Assembly: GCA_009840545.1 (NCBI GenBank)
Contig: VXNM01000008.1
Coordinates: 650,217-714,216 of the forward strand
Direction of reading: 5' to 3'
DNA: 64,000 nucleotides
From: Gammaproteobacteria bacterium
GTDB lineage: Bacteria > Pseudomonadota > Gammaproteobacteria > Pseudomonadales > Azotimanducaceae
Below, one piece after another: positions 21,462 through 31,341 of this stretch; position 1 is the first letter of the stretch, and each line of letters begins with the position of its first letter. The position numbers and the translations under genes are program-made. A model generated the notes under the pieces. The model was not told the DNA's origin. It did no database searches and saw only the letters and a program-made list of their open reading frames with translations.

Positions 21462-21842
21462 TCACCCTATTAGCATTTGCACAATCCAAGTCAGCAATGA
21501 ATCTAATGCCCAAAGAATCAGTGCAAAAACCAATATCAACACGATGACGATAAGAGTCGTTTGCAACGTCTCTTGCCGCGTAGGCCAAATGACTCTTCGA
21601 ACTTCAGATCGAGCGTCGCGCATAAGCACCCAAAGGTTTCTTCCCTTTTCTGTTTGAAAGAGAATGAAGCCGGCCAAGACAGCCATTGCGACTAGAGCAA
21701 GGGCACGATAAAAGACATTGATCTCGCCGAACCACCAATTGCCCACAATCCCACCAACGACAAGAGCGATTACGGCGAACCACTTGGCACGATCGGCCAT
21801 TGACGTCTCGGTGCCGGGTTGTTTTCCTGCTTGAGTAGCCAT
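21462..21842 (-). CDS. secE: Preprotein translocase subunit SecE
   Basis: SecE stabilises SecY in the Sec channel. From the ATG at 21842 the protein has 126 residues with three membrane segments (about 18-36, 42-62 and 97-121), the gammaproteobacterial form. The conserved cytosolic motif EVRRVIWPTRQET precedes the last segment. An upstream in-frame start would run through tRNA-Trp and is rejected. Confidence 0.95.
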   Translation of the reverse strand: MATQAGKQPGTETSMADRAKWFAVIALVVGGIVGNWWFGEINVFYRALALVAMAVLAGFILFQTEKGRNLWVLMRDARSEVRRVIWPTRQETLQTTLIVIVLILVFALILWALDSLLTWIVQMLIG

Positions 21843-21902
21843 GTTCGACAGAATCCTCGATCTAACTCGCAGCCCTACACATGCCGGTTGAAAGTCCTTC
21901 GG

Positions 21903-21978
21903 TGGCAGGCCAGGAGGGCATCGAACCCCCAACCTGCGGTTTTGGAGACCGCCGCTCTGCCAATTGAGCTACTGGCCT
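21903..21978 (-). tRNA. tRNA-Trp (CCA anticodon)
   Basis: A 76-base tRNA with the encoded 3' CCA. The acceptor stem pairs AGGCCAG with CTGGCCT, the anticodon loop is CTCCAAA with anticodon CCA, and the T-loop is GTTCGATGC. It lies 60 bases upstream of secE, as in many gammaproteobacteria. Confidence 0.97.
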
Positions 21979-22149
21979 AGTTGCTTCCAATTATCGGCGG
22001 AACTAACTCTCACTCAGTTCCTATGTCTACGACTGAGGTATTGTCTCGTTGCTATTTTCCTTGTACTAGGACTGTTTGTTGCTAACTCGCGCATCGTGGT
22101 TCTCATATGCATTTCTGCTCTACTTCGATCCACTTTCACGCTGCTTAAA

Positions 22150-22225
22150 TGGTGCTCACAATCGGATTTGAACCGATGACCTCTTCCTTACCAAGGAAGC
22201 GCTCTACCGACTGAGCTATGTGAGC
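22150..22225 (-). tRNA. tRNA-Thr (GGT anticodon)
   Basis: A 76-base tRNA with encoded CCA. The acceptor stem starts GCTCACA, the anticodon loop is TTGGTAA (anticodon GGT), and the T-arm GTTCAAATC is typical. It occupies the thrT position. The 171-base gap to tRNA-Trp is where tufB sits in E. coli and Pseudomonas. Confidence 0.97.
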
Positions 22226-22274
22226 TTGCCCAGACGCATGACCCTTTAGTTTATCCAATTCTGCATCGGAGCAT

Positions 22275-22348
22275 TGGTGCGGGCAGCGGGAATCGAACCC
22301 GCGCCATCAGCTTGGAAGGCTGAGGTTCTACCACTAAACAATGCCCGC
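22275..22348 (-). tRNA. tRNA-Gly (TCC anticodon)
   Basis: A 74-base tRNA with encoded CCA. The acceptor stem pairs GCGGGCA with TGCCCGC and the anticodon loop CTTCCAA gives TCC. It corresponds to glyT in the tyrU-glyT-thrT group. Confidence 0.97.
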
Positions 22349-22384
22349 ACGGACTTTTCGTATTGTTTTCCTGTTCGATCAAGA

Positions 22385-22469
22385 TGGTGGAGGGGGTAGG
22401 ATTCGAACCTACGAAGTCGACGACATCAGATTTACAGTCTGGTCCCTTTGGCCACTCGGGAACCCCTCC
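22385..22469 (-). tRNA. tRNA-Tyr (GTA anticodon)
   Basis: An 85-base class II tRNA with a long variable arm and encoded CCA. The acceptor stem pairs GGAGGGG with CCCCTCC and the anticodon GTA lies in CTGTAAA. It is the first tRNA after the predicted promoter of this transcript. Confidence 0.97.
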
Positions 22470-22507
22470 AAAGCTTTACTTCGTCGCTCAGACCCTAAAA
22501 GGAGACT

Positions 22508-22536
22508 ATTGTCGTTGCTAAGACAAGCGTTGTCAA
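22508..22536 (-). promoter_or_regulatory. Sigma-70 promoter of tRNA-secE-nusG transcript
   Basis: On the minus strand a perfect TTGACA -35 (22531-22536), a 17-base spacer and a GACAAT -10 (22508-22513) lie about 30 bases upstream of tRNA-Tyr. The rest of the 22470-22893 gap holds no gene, apart from an inverted repeat next to the subtilase start. Confidence 0.7.
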
Positions 22537-22835
22537 TCAAAGTTTCGGGAACAAGTAGAGCTACATGCACTCTACCCATGGAATGACCTATATGGGAACG
22601 CATTAGGAAGTTACGGAACTAATTTCAAATTCTTGCTACTAATTAAGAGCTTTACTCGTTCGTGAGAGATGCCAAAAGTATCAAGTCTGGCTCTACGCAA
22701 AGCACTCTCTTAGACTACTTCTCTTGGTCACTAGCCGTTCAGAATGCTACGGTCAGCCCGCCACCGGCAAACTCACGCGTACTCCATACTTGCTGAATAG
22801 CCAAGTAGTTGGAGTTTCCCCAACCAGTCATCAAG

Positions 22836-22875
22836 ATCTCAGACTCTGGCAGATCCTATTACAGGTGTCTGAGAT
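22836..22875. repeat. Inverted repeat upstream of the subtilase gene
   Basis: Arms atctcagac (22836-22844) and gtctgagat (22867-22875) are perfect reverse complements with a 22-base centre. The second arm ends five bases before the GGAGG ribosome-binding site of the plus-strand subtilase gene. It could be an operator or a leader hairpin affecting translation. No T-tract is present. Confidence 0.5.
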
Positions 22876-22893
22876 TCAATGGAGGATTAGAAA

Positions 22894-25800
22894 TTGAAAA
22901 ACAAGAAAATTGCGATCATTGCAGTCACTTTCATGTGCGCAGTAGTTGTTGCGACACTTGGCGTGTCATTCTTTACCGAAAGACAAATTGCACAGAGCAA
23001 AGTTGCACAAGTAGAAAAAGTCCTTGAACGATCACTATCAACAAACGCGGCTGCAAGTCTAGAGGGTTCACGTACTGTCGAGTTGGAGTCCAGAAGTGCG
23101 GGTAAGCGTTCACACAAATCTACATACCTAACTCAAGATACATCAGCTTGGAATAACGGTATTACGGACACCTTTGCGAAACAGATTGCAACAACCAGTG
23201 AAAGTGTCAGTTCGGCCGCGGAGGAAATAGGACGGAAGGATTCACCTTCTGTGGAGTGGATTGACCCCAATGACTCGATTCGAAGAATCGTGGCGACTGG
23301 GGAGACCCAAGACCGCGAATGGGTATACGGATGGCTTCAACTTCAGTCAGGATTCGACCGAACTTCGCTAGAAGAAAGCCTAAAGCAACACGGTACCACT
23401 CTCCTAGGTTTTTCCGGGCTGTACGCGAGGGCACGCATCCCCACCGATGAAACTTCCCTTAGAGAGCTAGCGAATGATCCACATGTTGCCGGTATTGGAA
23501 TGCAGCCCTATGCACAAAAGATCGATCCAGAACTTACAGAACGATACTCAAGAATTGGCAATGGTGAAGAATTGCCCGTATTCATCACCGTACTGACGAA
23601 CAACGATACAGCATCCTTAAGAAGATCCTTGGAAGAAATGGGAGTGACTGTTGGGCAGTGGTTTGGTGACATTAGGACCTATTCTGCGAATCTGCCAGTT
23701 GAAACGGTTGACGCGGTCCTTAGGCGCGACGACGTCGAGGAAGTATCTGGCAATGAAGTGGTTGCGTCTCTGCTCGACTCCGCAAATGCAGTGGTTGGTA
23801 TCGACGGTCTTCGACAGTACCACAGTTCGACAGACTCGTTCGAAGGATCTACGGGAGCTGGAATCTCTGTTGGAGTAATGGATACAGGTCTAAATCTCGA
23901 ACACGTGGACTTTTCGCAAAAAGACGTATGTGGTGCAAATTTCCTGTCGAACTCATCCAGCGACGAGAACGATCTCTACTATGACCAACATGGACACGGC
24001 AGCCACGTAACCGGAATCATCGCGGGCGAGGGAAAAAGCAACGCAAACTATGCAGGCGTCGCACCAGGAGTTCGGCAAATTCGATTTGCAAAGGTGCTCG
24101 ACACCGACGGTTACGGTTCCTACCTCGACATCTTCAATGCTGTCAAGTTCTTGCGAGAAGAAAATCCCTGCGAAAGTGACCCACCTACTGATACCCCTTC
24201 GTTAGTAAATGTCAGTCTGGGTGGATCTCCGGACTTCTCAGACGGAAACTCGATCTTCAATCGAAAAATCGACGCTACGGTCTATGACTATGACCAGTCC
24301 TATGTTCTCGCGGCCGGCAACGACGGACTTCGAGGAATTTCGGACTTGGGTTCCTCCAAGAACGCGATAGCCGTAGGAGCGGTCTTCGACAATGGCGTCG
24401 CAACGAATTTCAGCAGCCACGGACCCACTGCAGACGGACGTCTTTCGCCACACATCGCCGCACCGGGTGGGCTGGTGACTTCGGTAGAGGGCGACGGAAA
24501 CCGAAACGACTATGTGGAGTATAGCGGCACCAGCATGGCTGCGCCCGCAGTGGTTGGACTCTCCGCAGTGCTGTTGGAGAACAACGACTGGGACCCCGCA
24601 TTGCTTCGAGCTGTTTTGATGGCGACCGCAATCAGACCAGAACCCTTTGTTGGGTCTCTAGATGGATTTCCAACAAACAACACAAATGGTCCGGGAAAGC
24701 TGCAAGAAGAATACGGAATGGGACTGGTCACAGCGAATGAGAATTGGGCTGCGGGCGACCAATACGGAATGGAGTTGTCAGCAGGTGAACAATTCTCAGT
24801 CAACATAACCGTTCCAGAGAATGTTGCTCGATTGGATGTAGTACTCACATGGATGGAACCCCCTTCGACACGCTTCTCCAATACAGTCATTTCGAATTTC
24901 GATCTCTACCTCGACGAAGACGCGAACTGCGGCGAGGGGGCATGTGGGGAACACTCGTCGACATCCACCATAGACAACAACGAATGGATACTTTTGAAGG
25001 ACCCTAAGGCTGGCGAATACACGATAAACGTTGTGTCGGTCAATGACTTCACCGAGCCCGCAAAGATAGGTCTGGCGTGGCGAGTCATCGAAGAGGATGC
25101 TCCACAACTCGCTATAGAAGCATCTACTTCCGAGCTATCGATTAGACCCAACGAGAGCTTCGAGATTGAATTGGAAGTGTCGGTAGATGAATTTGTTGCT
25201 GCCGGAACAACCGTGCACCTCGCATGCGAAGAGTCGTTTGCTTGTTCGAGCTACGAATCCCCTGCGCGTTGGCATCCTGCAAGTCATGCGATCCATGAGG
25301 ATGGCACGTACCAACTCCTGGCCGACGAACCCAACGTTCCTATTGCAGTGGGTGAGGTAACAAGCACCTCAAGTCGCAAAGTGAGCATAAGAGTTCCTCG
25401 AGGCGTTGTGGCAGATAGTCATACGCTCTACTTTGTTGCAAGTTCGTTCAATGCACTAGCAGCTTTTGCTTCCATCGATGTAGTAGTGGACGACGAGCCA
25501 GCTCCCGATCAAATTTCGCCCCCTGGAAACGACATGATGCAAAACGCTAGCGCTCTAATTGGAACTAGCGGGGATTTTGATGTGAATTTGCGAATTGCTT
25601 CGAGGGAACCAGGTGAACGAATTGTTCAAGGAAGTGGTGCTGGCTCATCTATCACTAAGTTCTATCAAGACCCCGTTGACATCGCATCGCTGGAAGAATT
25701 TGCAACTAACTCACGTCACAGCAGTGCGTGGTTTGAGCTCAACACACCGTCGGAAGTTGCGGTTCTGGCCGTCACCGGTTTGTCGAGCGGAACTGAAGTG

Positions 25801-28347
25801 ACAGTCTTCGAGTCAACGGCAGACGGATTAGAATCGATTTACCAACACAGTGGATCATTCTCCGATAGCGGCTTTAGCATTCGAGTTGCTGAATCCAAGC
25901 GCTACCTCCTTCAAGTCATCAACCCTAATTACAACCCGCTTTCAACAAACTTTAGCTGGTCGCTTCGAGAAGACGTTCAGCCACAAAACGATGACTTCGC
26001 AAATGCCGAACAAATTTCAGGTAGTTCCGGCACGGTTTCAGGGACCAACTTCAACTCGAGCTTGGAAGGTTTCGAATTCTATGGAGAGGAACACGACGAA
26101 TCGACATGGTTCAAGTGGACAGCTCCATCTTCGGGGACTTACGAGTTCAACGCATATCCCAGCATCGCACTGATCCTGAATGGCAACAGTTCTGAAGAAC
26201 TTACTCGAATCTCCAGTATTCCAGCGTCGGACCGAGAAAATGTCGTACAAACTGCGTCGGACGAGCAGTACTACATCGCGGTGGTAAGTTCCTCTTATGG
26301 AGGATCTGTCAATGACTACGAACTAAGATGGTCGACAACAAGCGACTTCTCATTAATGGAAAACGACAACTACGATGCCGCCTCCACACTTAGCGGAGCA
26401 TCTGGAGAAATAGACGAAGGGATTTACAGAAGTAGGACTCTTGAACCCAACGAACCCAAAGAAGCAGGCCTAGGCACTTTGTGGTGGGCTTGGACACCTA
26501 GTGAAAGCGGAAGTTACACCTTCAAGCTTGAAGATCCGGAGTTCGAGCATTTGTCTATGTGGACGGGCAATAGCCTGGCCAACCTTTCAGAAGTAGCGAG
26601 CGGGACAGTACTGTCCGTCGATGCAACTGCGGACGAGACTTATTACCTCGCCTATGGCACCGACCATAGATTCCCATTCAACGACCTGAATGGCGACTAC
26701 TCAAGACAGCTATCCGTGACTTGGGGTCCTGCGCCGACCAACGACTTGAGAGTCAACGCTATTGAAGTCGCCGGCACCAGTGGGTCGACTACCTTTACGC
26801 ACGAGCATGCAACCGAATCTAGAGACGATCCTAGGGGAATCTCTGGAACTCACTCTTTGTGGTGGACTTGGACTGCTCCGTCCGACGGCTGGATCAAGTT
26901 CGAGCTGGAGGTGGAAGACGACGATCCCTTCCAACGCCAAGTCGACAATGTGCTCGGTGTACTTAAAGCAACCGAAGATTCGCAGTTTATTGCAACAACG
27001 GACCGATCCTATGTCTTGAACGGAAAACCGGAAACCACCATCTATGCCTCAGCAGGGGAGGAGTTCGTCATACAAGTTTCACTGCGAACTCGTACGTCTC
27101 AGGATCCATTTGCAGAATCGGGATTTAATTGGAGCGCAGCCAATGCGCCGCCGTGGCTCAAGTTCGAAGAACACCTGACAAACAGCGCTTTGCCGGGAAT
27201 GTCGAATGAAGTGAATTCGTTGATTGCTCCACGTAGCATCGCTATCGATCCTGCTAGCAACAGGTTGTATGTCGTTGCAGAAACTGGTCTGATCGTGCTA
27301 ACTACCGATGAAGAGAGTGGTAGCCCTCAGTTTTCAAAACTGGTCGAGTTCGTCGACCAAGAAGGAAACAGCGTAGACGACATGGACCGAGCCATTCTAG
27401 GATGGGACAGCAACAACTCCAATCTCTACGCATTCAACCAAAAGGGCATATTTCTGTTTCAAGCTCTGGATACGGATTCCGCATATCTACAGCGATGCAT
27501 TGATCACCCTAGTGGTTCTTTGTTTGATCCGTCCCAGTTGCTTATAGACGATGAGTCCAAGTATTTCTACGCGATTAATACTCCATCGTTAGGAATGGAA
27601 ATCGAATCATTTGAACGGACAGGCACGTGTGAGTTCACAGCGATTCAGTCGCTCGACGACGTTGACGTTAGAGAGCTTCGATATGGCAATGCCGCCTTGA
27701 TTGGACCCGATCAAGGCTATTTCTATGTCTCAGCTGACGACGGACTATTGACATTCTCACGAGACTCCACCACGGGAGAGATTCAGTTGCTTGGGACGGC
27801 TTCGACTTCAGAGCGAGAAGATGGTTATAGCTTTCGTTGGGACGACAGTACTCTGATCAAGTCCGGAACAGGGAAGCACTTGTTTGTGATGGGTGAGCAG
27901 GCACCCTACATTGCTGCTTACGACGTCGATACAGATCCACAGAATCCATCCTTGATTACAAGCATTGTCGAGTTTCATGTCGAGAACAGAGAGTTTGACT
28001 ATTACAGCTTTGAGACAAAAGAGAGTCTTCCCGTAAACGCGTTCGACTGTGCAACACTGGTATCACCTTCAGATACCGAACAAGTGGAGCTCCTATGCGA
28101 CGATGCAATGTACTCCATTACGCTCGAGAACGAGCAGCTGGTTGTTCAAGACATGCTTCTTGTTGACGAAAATGATCGATTTGGAAGCGAACTACGGAAC
28201 GTTGCAATTAAGCGCACTGGATTCACACAAGCCGTAATGAACGGGGAAGACAATCGAGTTTATGTGATCGTGCATGACAGCTTCAACTTCAGGGACTTCA
28301 TGCTGACGTTCAAGCGGGCGTCAAGTATCGAAGCTGATCCCTACTGA
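22894..28347 (+). CDS. Giant exported subtilisin-like serine protease (S8)
   Basis: An 1817-residue secreted protease. A signal or anchor helix lies at about 6-26, then a propeptide-like region to about 300. The S8 catalytic triad is Asp330 (GVMDTGLN), His368 (HGHGSHVTG) and Ser547 (YSGTSMAAP), with oxyanion Asn476 (AAGNDG). A jelly-roll domain follows at about 610-740. Four repeats of 110-150 residues come next (about 870-1400), with signatures such as A..L.G.SG and [LT]W[WF].WT[AP]. The C-terminal 370 residues look like a beta-propeller (RSIAIDPASNRLYVVAE). The start is TTG, eight bases after GGAGG. It converges on lnt and overlaps it by seven bases. The substrate is unknown; degradation of external protein is the likely role. 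Confidence 0.9.
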   Translation: MKNKKIAIIAVTFMCAVVVATLGVSFFTERQIAQSKVAQVEKVLERSLSTNAAASLEGSRTVELESRSAGKRSHKSTYLTQDTSAWNNGITDTFAKQIATTSESVSSAAEEIGRKDSPSVEWIDPNDSIRRIVATGETQDREWVYGWLQLQSGFDRTSLEESLKQHGTTLLGFSGLYARARIPTDETSLRELANDPHVAGIGMQPYAQKIDPELTERYSRIGNGEELPVFITVLTNNDTASLRRSLEEMGVTVGQWFGDIRTYSANLPVETVDAVLRRDDVEEVSGNEVVASLLDSANAVVGIDGLRQYHSSTDSFEGSTGAGISVGVMDTGLNLEHVDFSQKDVCGANFLSNSSSDENDLYYDQHGHGSHVTGIIAGEGKSNANYAGVAPGVRQIRFAKVLDTDGYGSYLDIFNAVKFLREENPCESDPPTDTPSLVNVSLGGSPDFSDGNSIFNRKIDATVYDYDQSYVLAAGNDGLRGISDLGSSKNAIAVGAVFDNGVATNFSSHGPTADGRLSPHIAAPGGLVTSVEGDGNRNDYVEYSGTSMAAPAVVGLSAVLLENNDWDPALLRAVLMATAIRPEPFVGSLDGFPTNNTNGPGKLQEEYGMGLVTANENWAAGDQYGMELSAGEQFSVNITVPENVARLDVVLTWMEPPSTRFSNTVISNFDLYLDEDANCGEGACGEHSSTSTIDNNEWILLKDPKAGEYTINVVSVNDFTEPAKIGLAWRVIEEDAPQLAIEASTSELSIRPNESFEIELEVSVDEFVAAGTTVHLACEESFACSSYESPARWHPASHAIHEDGTYQLLADEPNVPIAVGEVTSTSSRKVSIRVPRGVVADSHTLYFVASSFNALAAFASIDVVVDDEPAPDQISPPGNDMMQNASALIGTSGDFDVNLRIASREPGERIVQGSGAGSSITKFYQDPVDIASLEEFATNSRHSSAWFELNTPSEVAVLAVTGLSSGTEVTVFESTADGLESIYQHSGSFSDSGFSIRVAESKRYLLQVINPNYNPLSTNFSWSLREDVQPQNDDFANAEQISGSSGTVSGTNFNSSLEGFEFYGEEHDESTWFKWTAPSSGTYEFNAYPSIALILNGNSSEELTRISSIPASDRENVVQTASDEQYYIAVVSSSYGGSVNDYELRWSTTSDFSLMENDNYDAASTLSGASGEIDEGIYRSRTLEPNEPKEAGLGTLWWAWTPSESGSYTFKLEDPEFEHLSMWTGNSLANLSEVASGTVLSVDATADETYYLAYGTDHRFPFNDLNGDYSRQLSVTWGPAPTNDLRVNAIEVAGTSGSTTFTHEHATESRDDPRGISGTHSLWWTWTAPSDGWIKFELEVEDDDPFQRQVDNVLGVLKATEDSQFIATTDRSYVLNGKPETTIYASAGEEFVIQVSLRTRTSQDPFAESGFNWSAANAPPWLKFEEHLTNSALPGMSNEVNSLIAPRSIAIDPASNRLYVVAETGLIVLTTDEESGSPQFSKLVEFVDQEGNSVDDMDRAILGWDSNNSNLYAFNQKGIFLFQALDTDSAYLQRCIDHPSGSLFDPSQLLIDDESKYFYAINTPSLGMEIESFERTGTCEFTAIQSLDDVDVRELRYGNAALIGPDQGYFYVSADDGLLTFSRDSTTGEIQLLGTASTSEREDGYSFRWDDSTLIKSGTGKHLFVMGEQAPYIAAYDVDTDPQNPSLITSIVEFHVENREFDYYSFETKESLPVNAFDCATLVSPSDTEQVELLCDDAMYSITLENEQLVVQDMLLVDENDRFGSELRNVAIKRTGFTQAVMNGEDNRVYVIVHDSFNFRDFMLTFKRASSIEADPY

Positions 28348-29867
28348 TTCAAAGTCTTTTTGTGAGTTGATCTCAGAAACGTAAGCGTTGTCACGAAGGA
28401 GAAAAGTAGGACCGCGCCAATGGGTAAAAGCCCAAGAGTCGAGAACATTGTGGCTCCCTTACGGATGAGCACATTGTCTCTCAATACGTCGGAAGTGTGT
28501 GTTGGCAATAGAGAGCGCACCGATCCGTTGGGTGCCAAAATCGCCGTAGGACCTACGTTTGATGCGCGCAAGAGAGACTTTCCGGTTTCTCTTGCGCGCA
28601 TTCGCGCGACTTGAAGCTGTTGCCAAGGACCAATCGATTTACCAAACCAAGCATCTGCATTTAGTGCCACGATGAGATCTGACTCCGCGATGTTTCTGTT
28701 GACTAGCTGCGGATATGCGATTTCGTAGCAAATGGAGACCTTTGTCGTCGCATGTTTCGTATACAAGAGTCCATCGCTTCGGGGCCCAGGCGAAACATGG
28801 GCAGTTGGATAATCAATAAGCTCCATCAACGGAGTCAGGAGCCACAAGTTCGGAGTGTATTCGCCGAACGGCACGAGTCGCTGTTTGCGATAAGTTTCTA
28901 CCTGAGTTCCAATGTGAACAGCCACGTTAAACGTCCGTCCGATTGACCCTGACCCTTGGCGCTCGAACGTCCCAAACAACAGGGATCCCTGTAGTTCTTG
29001 AGCAACTTCCTCCGCTTCTGTCTCCACTGCACTCAGAGTGGTCGGAATTGCAGACTCGGGCCAGACAATTAGATCCGCCGATGAATTTGTCACCGTTAGG
29101 TTCTGATGTTGAACCCATACCGCACGAACTTCATTAGGCTCCAATTGCTCGTTGGGGCTGGTGTTGGCTTGAACTAGTGCCACAGACAGCTCGCCAGCAT
29201 CCTGAGTCCAATTCAAACTGCCAAGTAGTAAGCTTGCAAGCCATAGACAGATAGCAATAACAATTGGAGCATAAGCCTTATGAAATGCGAAGCAGATTGC
29301 CGCTGCACTGAACAGAGCCGCATATCCAACTAACCAAACGCCCCCGACCGGTGCATAGGCTGCAATCGGTGTGTCTACGAACGCATAACCTGTGTGCAAC
29401 AAGGGAAAACTAAACCAGATGGGGAAACTGATCAAAACTTCATAGGTACATATGGCCGCGGCAAGAAGAAGTGATGAAGCGGTCTTGCTTCTCATTTGCA
29501 ATGCGAATCCGCATGCGAGACAAAATACAGTCGACAGAGCGATTATTAGCACCGAGAATAGGAGGACCGCAGTCAGTCGATTGAAACCGGCATGATGTAT
29601 CAAAGCATCGAGCAACCATACCGTCCCAAAAGCGAACTTGCCAAATCCAAACAACCACCCTCGAAATAGCTTTTCAAGTGTCGATGTGGCTACATAGAGG
29701 GCATGGAACAGTAACGCGAAACTGACTAATGCAAGTGGCCAAAAGCCAAACGGGGCGAACGAGAGACTGCAAAGAACTCCACATAGCAACGAAGCCAGGC
29801 GCAAGGTAATGCTAGATCGAATGAACTGAGACCAGTTTGAGTTGTGTGGCTCCAACGTAGGTGTCAA
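28341..29867 (-). CDS. lnt: Apolipoprotein N-acyltransferase
   Basis: Lnt adds the third acyl chain to lipoproteins at the inner membrane. The 508 residues contain an N-terminal multi-pass membrane region, then a nitrilase-like domain and a final C-terminal membrane helix. The catalytic triad is visible: Glu271 (VWPESAIP), Lys328 (YRKQRLVPFGEY) and Cys380 (SICYEIAYP). The likely start is TTG at 29867, without a clear ribosome-binding site, so the true start is uncertain by a few codons. Several predicted lipoproteins in the window are potential clients. It is displaced from its usual corC/ybeX neighbours. Confidence 0.93.
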   Translation of the reverse strand: MTPTLEPHNSNWSQFIRSSITLRLASLLCGVLCSLSFAPFGFWPLALVSFALLFHALYVATSTLEKLFRGWLFGFGKFAFGTVWLLDALIHHAGFNRLTAVLLFSVLIIALSTVFCLACGFALQMRSKTASSLLLAAAICTYEVLISFPIWFSFPLLHTGYAFVDTPIAAYAPVGGVWLVGYAALFSAAAICFAFHKAYAPIVIAICLWLASLLLGSLNWTQDAGELSVALVQANTSPNEQLEPNEVRAVWVQHQNLTVTNSSADLIVWPESAIPTTLSAVETEAEEVAQELQGSLLFGTFERQGSGSIGRTFNVAVHIGTQVETYRKQRLVPFGEYTPNLWLLTPLMELIDYPTAHVSPGPRSDGLLYTKHATTKVSICYEIAYPQLVNRNIAESDLIVALNADAWFGKSIGPWQQLQVARMRARETGKSLLRASNVGPTAILAPNGSVRSLLPTHTSDVLRDNVLIRKGATMFSTLGLLPIGAVLLFSFVTTLTFLRSTHKKTLNQ

Positions 29868-29943
29868 AAGTCAGGTCGACTATCTATGATGACTTCCTTC
29901 GTACGCCGAAGAGAGTCTGAAAGTGGCGATGTAGTTCCTCGGA

Positions 29944-31158
29944 CTAAGTCGAAAGAACTTGATCTAGCTCCTCGCACAAGTCTCGCGGATCTTCCAATCC
30001 TACTGCTAGTCTAAAGATTCCTTCACCTGCCATAGACCTATAGCGTTGGGACAATTCCTCGTCCAACAAATAAGCAGTGGCTAACATCTCGTCCGTGGGT
30101 AGCCAGTAGATCAAACTTCGGTAGCTGCCAAGGGAAACTGCGTAATGGATGACGTTTAATACCTTCGGCAATCGTTTTGCCAGTTCTGGTCCATCGGAAA
30201 CACAAAACGAGAGAAGACTCGAAAAACAATCCATCTGTGCCTTTGCAAGCTCGTGACCCGGATGATTGGGGAGACCCGGATACAGCACTCTCGAAACTCT
30301 TGGATGTTGCTCCAAGAACTCAGCCACCTGCATGGCATTGGTCGAATGCGCCTTCATTCGGACGGGTAATGTTGTGGTCCCTCTTGCGATCAGCCAAGCG
30401 TTGAACGGACTCAATATTCCTTCTATGTGAACCCGCTCAGTCGTTCGAAGATGTTCGACTAGTTCTCGTGAGCCAGCTACCGCACCTCCAATTGCATCTC
30501 CGTGTCCGCCAATGTACTTTGAAAGCGAATGTACGACCAGGTCCACTCCTAACTCGATTGGACGTGTAGCAATGGGTGTTGCCACCGTTGAATCCACGAC
30601 AAGACGTGCTTGGTACTTGGTCGCTAAGTCCGCCAGTGCACGAAGATCCGTGATCTTGAGTAGCGGATTGGACGGCGTTTCCGTCCAAATCAGTTTCGTC
30701 TTTCCCGGTCGAATGGAGTCCTCGACCATGTCCAAATCAGAGGTATCGACACGGGTCGAGTCGACATTGATCGATCCCTTTAGACTACGAATGAGTTCGG
30801 ATGCTCCAGCGTAGTGGACATCGCTTGCCACGATGTGATCACCCGACGACAGGAATCCATGCAACACGGCTGCCGTCGCCGCCATCCCCGAACCGAAACA
30901 TGCGCAGTCCTCGGCGTTTTCTAACGATGCCAACTTACCTTCCAACACTTGAACGGTGGGATTGTCCCATCGGGTATAGATATAGGGTCGTTCTTCATCG
31001 AAGGAATTGATAGAAAATCCTTGCGGCTCGGACACCACAAAACTGTTTGACATCACGATGCTGGGAGTCGAGGCACCCGTGATGGGATCTACCGCTTCTC
31101 CTGCTAGAACAGCTTTGGTCTGTTGTCTGTAGTTGGGGCTGGATGTGCTGCGGGTCAA
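29944..31158 (-). CDS. Cys/Met metabolism PLP-dependent enzyme
   Basis: A 404-residue fold-type I PLP enzyme of the cystathionine gamma-synthase/lyase and methionine gamma-lyase family. The PLP lysine is Lys214 in HSLSKYIGGHGD. Other family motifs are YTRWDNPTVQ, FGSGMAATAA, TETPSNPLL and the RLAVGLEDPRDL C-terminus. Sequence alone does not decide between synthase, lyase and gamma-lyase activity. The start is TTG at 31158 with only a weak, distant AGGA. It is divergent from the flavoprotein gene, with 183 bases between. Confidence 0.87.
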   Translation of the reverse strand: MTRSTSSPNYRQQTKAVLAGEAVDPITGASTPSIVMSNSFVVSEPQGFSINSFDEERPYIYTRWDNPTVQVLEGKLASLENAEDCACFGSGMAATAAVLHGFLSSGDHIVASDVHYAGASELIRSLKGSINVDSTRVDTSDLDMVEDSIRPGKTKLIWTETPSNPLLKITDLRALADLATKYQARLVVDSTVATPIATRPIELGVDLVVHSLSKYIGGHGDAIGGAVAGSRELVEHLRTTERVHIEGILSPFNAWLIARGTTTLPVRMKAHSTNAMQVAEFLEQHPRVSRVLYPGLPNHPGHELAKAQMDCFSSLLSFCVSDGPELAKRLPKVLNVIHYAVSLGSYRSLIYWLPTDEMLATAYLLDEELSQRYRSMAGEGIFRLAVGLEDPRDLCEELDQVLST

Positions 31159-31341
31159 CGGAAGGGTTTTCCTAGTTGAACGGGGCGCTGAGATTGATGG
31201 GTCAAATAGAACTCAGCATGTCCTTGTATTCTAACGAGACAAATTTCCACATGTCTTGTGGTTTCAGCCCAATGTCCATTCAGGTGTCGAGAGTTCAGTG
31301 ATTAGCTTTGACTCACCATTCAATCATCGTTCTCATCTGCT

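Noticed and set aside
21843..21932. 30-residue upstream extension of SecE
   Set aside because: It would be translated from tRNA-Trp sequence and has no SecE homology.
21979..22149. Possible tufB remnant between tRNA-Thr and tRNA-Trp
   Set aside because: No stretch resembling the start or end of tuf could be found in any frame.
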